DNA of 64,000 bases from assembly GCA_947652605.1 (NCBI GenBank), contig OX393581.1:13892640-13956639 (forward strand), in the 5' to 3' direction. Both the position numbers and the translations under genes were made by a program. Positions within the stretch are counted from its first letter, which is position 1. Each line of letters opens with the position of its first letter. The notes beneath the pieces are model-generated. The model was not told the DNA's origin. It made no database searches and saw nothing but the letters and a program-made list of their open reading frames with translations. Of the stretch, positions 37,301-49,300 are shown piece by piece. The stretch comes from Elmis aenea. Lineage: Eukaryota; Arthropoda; Insecta; Coleoptera; Elmidae.

Positions 37301-40300
37301 GGACAGTAAAATGTTTAAATAAATGGCGCAATTCGGCCGTAAACCGAACGAATGGCAAAATAATTAATGTTCGGGATTAATTTACTAACAACGAATCGTA
37401 AATCTATGTTTGCGAATTAGTGGATAAACATTTAGTTGCTGGCAACGGCATTGCTGGCTTGAAATGTTGAAGTGATTTATTGTGATTGTTTAAATTATGC
37501 CGTCGCAAACAACACTAATGAATTTGAAAATTTGTCACCTAACGGGTAGAACTGTATTATTCAATTATTTGTATTGGAACCAGCGGTTCTACAACATTAA
37601 AATTATGGTCATTTTTTAACAAAATAGAAACGGTCAATGGCATGCAGTTTCTTCTTCGTATCTATCAAGTCTTGGCGTTTTTATTCCTCCTTCTTATTCT
37701 TACGGTTCTCTACCTTCAGGTGTGAGCCTTTTGTTTCTTTTTATGTATATGGCCTGTTTTTGTATACTTCCCTCCATCTATTTTTATCACTTGTTAGTTC
37801 TCTAACCTTACTCTACTCGATCCCTCTGTGGCAGCTTCTTTCGCCTCCTCATTCAGTTTTCCTTGGTCTTCCTTTTCTTTTCGATTTCTTCCTCCCGTTC
37901 GCGCTTCATAAACGTTCCTGGGCATCCATCCTGTCTTCTCCCATTCTATATTGTCACATCTGTACTTTTGCTAAATTATTTTTAAACACGCTAAATGCAT
38001 GTCGGTACGGGTACATTGGAGGTCGGAATTAGACCCATAATAAACCCCCAAGAGCGCTTAGCTCGGCCGGGCGAGCTATTGTATTCAAAGTGTATTGGCG
38101 AATTTGGACTTTCCTACGCTTTGGGCGAAATGTGCCACCCAAGTTTTGTAACTGTCGCGAGGGAATCCAGCGTGGGGTGGCTTTGGCGAAAACCTTAGAT
38201 TGAACAGGGACTTGCTGGGCAGACACCGTGGTCTGCGGGCGAGTTGGACTTGCTCTTCCAACGGCCTCCGTAGGGCCTTTAGAAGTGAGTTCGCAAGTGC
38301 GTTGGTTCGATTGTTAAAGTTGCCCCAAACTGTTTGGTTGCGTTTGGCAACTGTTGGGGTTGCTTTTGGCCATCGTTTGAGTTGCATTTGGCCTCTGTTT
38401 GAGTTGCATTTGGCCTCAGTTTGAGTTGCCTTAGGCAACTGTCTGAGTTGCGTTTGGCAACTGTCTGAGTTGCGTTTAAGTTGCGCCCCGTGCTCTGTGA
38501 GCATTTTGGTGCTTATAATTGTATTATCAGTGTTTGTTGTTAATAAATTTAATTTATGTCAAGCAAGTGTCCAATTTACTGAGCGAGTGAGTGGTTGTTG
38601 GAGTATTTGCCCTGACGGTTGGAGATTTCATAAAAACCGCGACAATATACATGACCTAGACATCTTAGTTGTGCCTCTTGGATGTTTTGTTGTATTGATT
38701 GTACTTTTAGGTATTCTCAATGGGCGTTTCGTTTATAATTTTGTCCCTACCTTTAATTTAAAAAAATATATACTAATTTCCATACTTCTGATACGACTTT
38801 GTGGCTTTTTGGTCGTTGTCCATGACTCGTAACCATATTGGGATGTAGTTAAACACTTTGCGATATATCTCCACCTTCGTTTTTCTTTTCGGTATATTTC
38901 ATTTTTCACGGAACTGTTTCTTTATCGCCATAAATAGATTAGCTGCTGAGCCTATTATCTCGTTTATTTAGGGAAATAAATTGGTATCTATCTTTTCGTT
39001 ACGTTGTAGGTGCACTTCTAGGTATTTATCGCTTTTTACTTGTTCTAGTTGTATCCCATCCAGGCTTGGATTATGCACAATCTCCTCCGCGCTTATGACC
39101 ATGTTTATGGTTTTGACTTTGCTTATTTTTATGTTGTTTTATGTTGTTCCCTAGGTATGATTTCCATATTGTGCATTAGATTTTCTTCGGATTTCCTTAG
39201 TATCGCCATGCCGTTTGCGAAAATCAGTTCATTAAATACTATTCTATACATTTTCGAGCATCCAAGCCTGAAGGGGGTTATGATGTCTTTATACCGATTG
39301 GCCTTTTCAACGTTTCTTCGGCTTTTCAAGGCATTTTCTACGTGTTGCTTTGTCCTCGAGGAATTTAGCCGTTACGGTTTGCTGCGAACTTTGGAGGGTC
39401 TGTATACCACACCTCAAGAACCGCTGATACTTTCCTAGCTCTTTGTACTCAATATCGCGATCAACTGAATCCTAAAATTGACATCGTGACATAAACATAC
39501 AAAAAAGGGTAAAATATGCTCGTTCCTAATACCATTGATAATTGATTCCTCATACAAAGAAAATATCAAAGAACTAATGTATTTAGTTGTGCTGCTTTCG
39601 ATAAATCCGCAATGAAAACATCTGTAAACAATTTTGAAACGTATAATCGGTTCACAATGCCGACTTGTGTGTTTTCGTCTGTCATATGAACCATCTTATT
39701 CATTCGCCTCATTGTTTATAAATAATTGCTGAAGGAATATAACTGTGAACTTATCCAGGTCAAACAAGTTAAAAGTTGCGGCAATAAACTGCGAAAGTCG
39801 CGCCGAACAATCGTCAACAGGAAAGGGAGCGGAACGATAAACTTAACATGCAAATAGTCGAAAGCACCACAAATTAGTATTAAATTAAAACAAAAAGGAG
39901 GACGGAGCAAATTAAAAAAGCCAACCAAATACCGGGATCTCGCCGACAGTATCGGAAAATCACGGGTTTAATGCGAAGATAACGGAAAAAGGAAAAAGAA
40001 CATTATTGAAAAACGATGTAAATTTGTATTTATAGGGTTTAAAGTTTTCGATGTGATAAAATGAAGTAAATAAAAATTTTAATGGACCCTTTTGGAGCAA
40101 AACAGGTTGTTCCAAATTCTTTGATAGGATAATATTGCTCACATCAATAAAGATAAAAGAAATAATTATTCAATGTAACTTCAAACAACATTTTGTAGTA
40201 GGTACTCGGTTGTCTTTTTTCGAAATTTGTAAATAATCTTTCTGTGCATTTTTAAGGTTTCCTTCACAAATTTACTTAATTTTCATCATATTGCGTATTT

Positions 40301-43300
40301 GTTTAAAAAAAAAGACATTTTATAGAATTAGGTTTTAAAAATCGCAAAGTGAACAAATGTTTTTACCCAAGTAGGTAAACTTGTTTTATTTCCAAACATA
40401 TTTTGAGTACGTTAAAACAGTAATTTTACAATATCTTTTTTATGTAATTAAATACATCAACGATTTGAAAATCAAAAGGGCGCTTGTAAAGAGATAAGAA
40501 ACCCAGTAGGTACTACTTAAAAAAAAAACTTAATGAGCTTAATAAAAAGTTGAGTAGATCATTAAATTAATGTCGAATGAAAGTTGCCATGAAGAAGTTT
40601 TACAGAATTAAAAACATGTAAGTAACAGCCAGAAAAAAAGTCGATTTTTTAGATATATTTTCAGTTTTAGTGGTAATGTTAGCAGGTATCTAAAATATTT
40701 TTTGATTTTGTTAATCAGAAACTAGAGATATTACATCTTTTTGCGTTAAAACAATCATATTTGCTTACTTATTTTTACAAGATTTATTTTTGACACCTAA
40801 AATTGCAACAACTTTCTTAATTTATCAGTTTGCTACTGTTCTAAACCTGCTGCTTCTTCTTCCAGCTTCGCTGCAGGCTGTAGGCCTGTTTGGTCAGTGA
40901 TACATCTCCTCATGGGTCGTACTTGCTGTATTTTTTTGTCTATTGGTGATTGTAAACTGACGTATCAGGCGGATTTCCATCATTTTCAAGAAGTGATTGT
41001 TCCATTCCTGTCTTCTTGTTACAATCCACTCATTTATAGGTTGTTCCTGGTGCTGGCTGATTCCATATGTTTTCGTTTCGGATATGGTCCACTCTTGTTT
41101 CGCCAGCTATCTTCCTTGTTGTCTTCATTCCTGTTGTTTCTATTATTCTTCTTGTCTGTTGAGTATCCCCTCCACTCCTCCAGTTTTTGCATCATGAGTT
41201 AATTTTGGTCTTACTACATTTTTATATACCGTATTTTTTACCTCGCTGTTAATGTATTTATGTATTTATTATACCATATGGTGATATAATACTCCTGATA
41301 CCTTGGCCGCGTTTATTGCTTTTGATTTTACTTGGTCTTTAGGTATTCCCTGGCTGGATATATTTATTTCGAGATAATTTAAGGTCGACTATGCTGAATT
41401 AGGTCTTTCTCAACTTATAGCTTGCACCTTATGGGCTGATCGCCATGGTCTTCTTCGTTGATATTTGGATATTGTATTGTCTTCATCGGCGCTAACAAAA
41501 TATTTTTAATAGGAAATTGCGTTTTTCTCTATCACTTCTTCAATTTCCTCTAGTAATTCTTTAAAGAGGTCCTTTTTCTATCGAAAGAGATTGGTTTTAC
41601 TTCAAGGTATTAATTTTTATATTTTTTTAAGTCTTGCTTTATTATTGTTGCTTTATAGATTATACACGAAAGTGCTTCTAAAATTAAACGGTTTGGTGAA
41701 AATTGCTCGAAAACAATTTCTCGAAAGAAAATTGCTCGAAAAATTGTTCCTCGAAAGCCTAGTTGTTCGAATAACAATTTCTCGAAAAGAAAATTGCTCA
41801 AAATAATGAAATGAATGAATGAATGAAATATTAAATTTGTATCTATAAACACAAAATAATTAAATGTACTGGAAAAGTTGGTTACATTTGTTTATTTAAA
41901 TTTATTCTATTCTATAATTTTTGTTTTTGAGTTATTGAAAAAAAGTGTTTTTTTGTCATATTAATAATGTGTCATATCTCCGTTATTGTTGTAAATATCA
42001 AAACCATTTATGAAGATTAGTTTTGGATATTTGTATGGAAAACTTGATTATATATATTTTTTAAATACTCTTGCCGTTAAAAAGTTATCACAAACTTACC
42101 TTTTTTTAAATGGAAGCTATAGTTGGCTATGGCGTATTAAAATTCCTTATGTTTTTCTTATTCCAAATATATAAGGGTTGATGTAGTTATTTTCAATAGT
42201 GCGCAAGTTACAATGGTTTTTATTTTAAATAAACATAGTGGGCTGTAAAAACAAAAACAAAACAAAGTGTAAAACCTTTTAAAACTTGTGTGGTACAAGT
42301 TACGAAAGGATTTTTAATTTGTTGTTTAGATGAACACTATTATTTGAAAATATTACATACTACATAACTGCTGATTCTGACTATATTGTTGTTATCTTAT
42401 GTTCAGTTTAAGTAACTAATTTCATTATTTCGAGCAATTTTTTTTTCGAGAAATTGTTATTCGAGCAACTAGGTTTTCGAGAAACAATTTTTCGAGCAAT
42501 TTTCTAGCGAGCAATTGTTTTCGAGCAATTTTCGCAACCCAAATTAAACAAACTGAATATTATTCAGTTTGTTTATTCAGTGAATAACCCTTTTAGGCAC
42601 CAATTCTATCCTGTTTCACTTATAATTAAGTTAATACCTACAACAACGAAATAGAACTTTTAAAAATTAGTATAAATGTCGTGAAATAAAATAGAATGTA
42701 TCATGTGTTTGTCTAGTATTCTAAATGCCAATATGCACTATTTAAATATCATTAATTTTGACTTGTATTTTAATAAATCTTTACCAAAAAGTTTGCAGAG
42801 TTAAGTTTAGTCATTTAGAAAAAAGTCTCAATTTCAAAATCCATAATTTTTTAAATTAAAAAGTATAAATGCTGTTGTAAGCTGTACTTACAATTTTTAT
42901 TCACACAGTCGGTTTTTATTCTGCAGAAATCATTTTTATGTTCTTTAGTTTGATGGAACAATAAATAGGCAATAAAGTCAACTATAGCTATGGCTCAATA
43001 AATCTGAACTGATTTATTGAATTTCAAATCGTAATAAAGCATTTTGACGCTGCCAGTGACTGATGAAATCGCCTCCTCTGTAAGCAAGTACAATCCTGGG
43101 TGGTCTTAATTCGATACATTAAAAAGCTTTATTAAACTCCCATTATCGGATTATCAAGAATTGTTTTATAGTTGAATGTTCTGCAATTAAAACGCTTTTT
43201 GTTGATTGCTACCAACTAAAAGTATAAAAGCTAGAAAGCAATAAAAACTTGTTAAGACGCTTGAGATGTTTTGTTTTTCCAATATAATTGAACGCTGTCT

Positions 43301-46300
43301 ACGTTTTCGAATAGACGTTAACGGTTTTTCTTCTTGACTTACGCTAGCGGTTTTTATCGCAGAGTTCAATAGAAGCTTATGCCCTTTAAAGGGTCGCCTG
43401 ATCTTTTAAGTCAGTCGGATGCTGCCATAACTGATAACGGTACGATAATGAAACGCGATTAGAAATTTTTTATTAGAGCTGTGTACAAGTACGACAATCT
43501 CGGTTTTAAAATTAAAAATTTGATGATCTAACTAAACTTGTTGGTGCTGCCAACAATGAACAACTGTCTTTCGGTGTTGATTTGTATAGACTACTAGGGT
43601 TTCTCATATTTGAGGTTTTTGCTTGTCCCGAGATTTCGGGGAGAAATTGGTCTACTTTCCGGGATTTGCCGGGATCTCAGAAAGTAATAAAATATGTTAA
43701 TATTTTTAAATAAATATCCCAAAAAAGGAAGGAAGTAGTTTATTACTTAAAAACAACTCCAAGTTGTGTAGTAAATGCATTTACTCCATGATTATTATTA
43801 ATAATAAAATAATATTGGCGAGAGAAAAATATATTTTCAAAATATTATCTACCGTTCTACTGCAATTTTATTTAAATGAACATAAAAACATAATTTTGAC
43901 TATGAATTTTTGTAATATGATTAAAGAAAACAAAGGTTATCTGTGCTTCGGTCACTTGGTCTTTTTTTTGATTTATTAACAGAAAGTTCTGCCGCATAAA
44001 ATCTTTCTCATTGATGTGGGCGAAATTGTCTTGAGAGCATCGAGCAGCAAAGAGATCGTTTTTATTAATAAAATGTCATTTATAAGCCATTTTGCTTAGC
44101 ATTCCAGGGTACACAAAATAAAACTGTAAACGTATTTTGATTATATAAACTTTGTCATAGAGACCTGACTTCTTCACACATACTACGGGTGTACATAGTT
44201 TGTTATTTTAAAGCAGAAAAACTATTTTAATAAATGAATTAAGTTTTTCCATAAATTAATGTTAATTAAGATACCTATTTATAGTAAATTCTGATAAGTT
44301 ATGATTATATTACAACTAACACAAAATGAAAGGAACTAACATTTTTTAAATATCCCGGGACAGTAAATATATATAAAATAGTTTAAAATATACCGGGATC
44401 CGGGATCCTGGAAGAGAAACCCTAGTGCAGGGGTTCCCAAAGTATGGCCCGCGGGACAAATGCGGCCCGCGAACCCTAAAAATACGGCTCGCGCGATGTC
44501 AGACCATCCGCCATCTTGAAATCATACCAGATAATTTTGTTTTTACAAAAAAAAAATTATATGTACCTACATATTTTGACATTTCGAGATTTTATCGGTT
44601 CTTTACGAATCAAGGTCTCAAAAAACACTTCTTTTTTTTTTACCGCCAAATATTCGGAGTCTACAATTTGTCTCGCCTGGTCAAAACTTTGGGAACCCCT
44701 ACTTAGTGTATACGTATCAAAATTTCTACAATATTTAAGACAGCATAAAGAACTTCAAAAATAAATGTTTTGCAGAGTTATACGTGCCAGTAATGATTTA
44801 CAGAGAAAAAAAAACTGAACAATTTTAAAATAAAGGTCATTTTGCGATAGCATTGGCTATAAAACCGTCCTTTGCATGTAAAATGGTGCAAAGTTTTTTA
44901 AAATATCTTTAACGGTTACGGAGAAAAACGCGAAACACGATACCCCTGTAAAAGCGCCATAATTTAAAAAATAGCGGTATATCCATTATAAATAAATCTA
45001 TACGATTTGCATAGGCGTTTTAAATAGGGAAAACCGTTTTACAGGGGTCTCGTTTTTCGCATTTTTCTGCGTAACCATTAAAGATATTTTTAAAAACGTT
45101 TATTTTTCAGTATTTCAGTTTTTCCATATTTTTCCTCTGTAAATCATCATCAGGGTCGTGGTGCACCCTGTATATATCCCATAAGCAAGAAAATCGTTTA
45201 ACAGGCCTGTGGAATATTCCTCCACGGCGGCTTTAATTCTTGCATCAGATTCAAATTGTCTACCCCCAAGACTTTTTGGACATCCGGTTATAAACATAAG
45301 ACGCAGGATGCTAAATCAGGACTATAAGTAGGGTGCCTAATCCCAACAAATATTGGTGTAATATAGGGGTACCAATAAGTAATCAATTATGTTAACATGA
45401 AAGAGAAATTTAAGTTTTAAAACAAACTTTTTGTTTCTTAATCGAGACATAATTGTTAAAATTATCAACGACTCTTCGGCATCTTTCCTGTAAAGTTTTA
45501 ATCTCTTGTAAAAAAAGGGTTACCGTGTGGAATAATAAGACTAAGGAACTTGGGACATCGGCAACAGATTTGCAATTTTTATTTGCCAAGGTATGTTCCA
45601 AGATAATGTATAATAATAACCAGATGAAGCAAAGTGTGGTGATTACAGTGAATGTGTTAAAAGTCCCTATTCAAGCTGCATTTTTTTGGGTGATTGTTGT
45701 TGCATGTGGTCTAGCATTATCATGCTTAGGAGTAAAATGTTTTTAACGATTCAGCATGTAGTTTTGTAGTTAATTTCAAAAATCCTCATCAGTAACCGTT
45801 TTCAATTTGAAATAAATTATGCCAGAACAGTTCTAGCATATACACAATAAAATATATTGATTAGGAGTTGGTGAATGGTCTCCACTCTGTCTGATCATTC
45901 GTGTATGCTTAATTAAGGATTAGACTTCTCCAGCGATTTTAACGCGTTTTCAAATTCAACTTCCAAACTATCAGAAAAGTCAAAATTACCTGCAACAAAT
46001 TAGCTTAACCAAAGTTGACTCAATACCCCAGCAAGCAATTTTACAAAAAATAAGATATGTTCCACGCATAAACATTGCCTAGTTTCGATATAAATCAAAT
46101 ATATTTATCTATTACAGATTTTATGTAATTTATAATTAAAGTCAAAATTTAATGAAGTATTTTGAAAGTTCCTACACGTTATAAACTCATTGTTTCCCAT
46201 TGTTCTGAAATTGATTATCATAAAACATAATTCTCGTGTTGAAGAAGTCAACGTACAGGTTGCACCGTGCTTTTCTTTTATTGTCGAGCAATAAAACCGC

Positions 46301-49300
46301 ATATGGTTCGTTAAAAATGTTATGTCACCGACAGAAAATTTATTAGCAGGAAGACACAAGTCCGGCGCGAACTTGTAGGTGCAGACTTTCCTGTGTAAAG
46401 TAGAAATTAATGTAGGCAGTAAAGAACCTCGTTAAAGCTCGCCCTTAAAAGTTCGGTCAAATGCGCATCTACATTTATCGTAATTGGAATAACACTTCTG
46501 TCGCGAGAACTGGGAAGATTGTAATAATGTTACTTAAACGGAACCGCACTGCTTTGTAAGCACTGTTCTCGTTAAGACCAAACACTTAATATGGAAATAA
46601 ACTACCTATCGTATACATTTATAAAAATATTTATCTACAAATTGCTTCATTTGTAACCGAACCCTTGGATAATTATCCATGATAAAGAAATTAATAGGTG
46701 CGACTAAATTTTAATATGCAGTGTGTTGAAATTTGAGTTGACATTATTGGTATCTTCGAAACGGTAAGAGATAAAAGCTCGGTTAAATTGGACAAATCTT
46801 AGGTACCTACTCTATAGCAGCGTTTCTTAAACTATGGGTCTATGGGCTCTATAGAACAGTGGTACGCAACCTGTGTAAAAATTTTGGGGTTGCAAAATTT
46901 AAAACAAAAAATCGTGTTGGATAATAATAAACTAATGGTTTGGAAAGTTCAACTGAATAAAGAATAATATCGAAATATTCCCATGCTTTCTTCAACTTCA
47001 CCAAGAATACATTTACAAATATAGTTTGCCATCACTTGTAGAAACTTACTGATTGTGAGAACTTTTCAAACTGTTTCGAAACGTTTCCAAAAGAAGAATT
47101 AGGCTGGATTTTTTCACTTTTTTCATTTGATATTTAAATTCGAATATTGCCATAATAGAAAAGAAACCACTTATTGTTATTTCCACAGACGAAACTTTGC
47201 GAATTCGGTTTAAATCGTCGTCTTATCAACAATTTTGGCTCTCAATTGGTGATTAGTATGCCGAGTTAAAAAAGGCAATAACACTCAATTAAGGAGTTAA
47301 TTAATTATTATTGTATAAAATTTAAGTAATAATAAAAGAAATTAACAGTTCTGAAATATTTTTGGTTACATTTTAATGGCTTTTAGTTCATTAAAAACTT
47401 TTCAACGATACTATGATAGTATATTTAGTAAATATCTGATAGAATTGATTACAACTCGTACATGTAGCAGTGGCTGTGATAAACTAAACAAATAAATTTG
47501 ATTTACTTATAACCAGGGATGGGAAGTCCAAGTGGGAGTCGAGAAGTGGAAGTTTTTTATAGTAGTCGATAGTCGGAAAAGTTTATCGACTCCCGACTCT
47601 TTGATCCAATGTTTATCAAGGATGAGAACAGAAGAAAAACCAATTAACGATATTAGTCGAAATATTTTTAAGAATGGAAACAGGAACGACATTTTGTTTT
47701 TGTTTTTTTGTTCAAAAGTGGAAACGAAATTGAAAATATTCGATACTGGTCATAATTGTTTGTTTTTTAATGTTCTCCAGAGTAGTGCAGTAATGAAAGG
47801 AGTCGGGAGTTGGAGTCTGTTTTAAAAAATATCGACTCGAGAGTCGATAGTCGTTTATTTTTCTGCCGACTCCCCATCCCTGCTCGTAACAAATAAAGAA
47901 GTGTTATTTAATGTTGTTGATGTATTACTTTTTGCACAATTTGTCATTGTCATTCAACTTTTGTTAGGTTTTTTGTTTTAATTGAGCTACAAATTTTTAA
48001 AAACATCGCTAAGGTGCGATTCTATAAAATATGTAACTTTTTTCCTAGATAACCGACGTTGCATATACAGGGTGTCCCAGTTAACTTGAACAGCATGGGG
48101 ATCTCTTAAACGGTAAGAGATACAGAGTTGGCTAAATGGGTCAAAATGATCTATGATTTAAGAGCAACTATTCTATGAAAAAAAAAACTTGAAAAAAAAT
48201 TACAGTTTTTGGGCTATTCGTAAAAAACAAAAAAATGACGTTTTCGATTTTTGCTTATAACTTGCTTATTTAAAATCATACCCAAAATATTTTTCGACAT
48301 TATTAGGACACTTTTTTGCGTAGAATTGAAATTAGTTAATAAATTTACCTATCTTCATTTGTTTTTGTTATTTTAACATCAACTTTCTTATTTTAAATAC
48401 GGGTCGTAGTTGGCTATGACACCATTAAAAAGAGATTTTTTTTCTCGTTTCATTGATGTATGGGTTGTTAGGTTTATTTTTAAAAATAAGCAAGTTATAG
48501 CAATATTATTGTATTTGTTAAGTTTAATCAAAGCCGCCATTGGAAAACAAAACAAAACATCACATAAATAAACTAGCTGAACTTAATTAAACACAAATAA
48601 ACCTAAATAATTTAAGAATTTTTCAAATTACATAATAATTTATGTTTTTCCAATTACTGTCACTATTGAATCTAAATTATAACATGCGTTCAAAGTGTAG
48701 CTCACTCTCCATGTGCAATACAAATTTGAGATCTGCACATTGTAGGTAATAATGTTTTTCTAACGATATTTCTTTTTATTTGATAAACTTTTGTTAAACT
48801 ATCCAATCTTAATTTTGTAATTGTGTTCAGCTGTCTTTTTATGATTAGCTGTTTTAAGAACATTTTATCAAGCAGAAAGTAATATGCATAAGAAATAATT
48901 GTTATCTACAAAGTGCAGATCTCAAATTTGCATTGCTCATGGAGAGTGGGCTGCACTTTGAACGCATGTTATAATTTAGATTCAATAGTAATAGTAATTG
49001 AAAAATCATAAATTATTATGTAATTTGAAAAATATCTTAAATTATTTAGGTTTATTTGTGTTTAATTAAGTACAGCTAGTTTATTTACGTGATGTTTTGT
49101 TTTGTTTTCCAATGGCCACTTTGATTAAACTTAACAAATACAATAATATTGCTATAACTTGCTTATTTTTAAAAATAAACCTAACAACCCATACATCAAT
49201 GAAACGAGAAAAAAAATCTCTTTTTAATGGTGTCATAGCCAACTACGACCCGTATTTAAAATAAGAAAGTTGATGTTAAAATAACAAAAACAAATGAAGA

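Noticed and set aside
37995..38832. Frames up to 139 codons on both strands
   Set aside because: GC-rich tandem repeats of the LTR-like block suppress stops; no protein motif.
41597..41852. Short frames rich in ARKQFLERK or its reverse
   Set aside because: They come from the CTCGAAAA sub-repeats of the foldback arm.
45453..45746. 97-codon frame with a hydrophobic end ([15 protein letters not shown])
   Set aside because: It looks like a membrane segment but has no splice context or family match, and AT-rich DNA gives such runs by chance.
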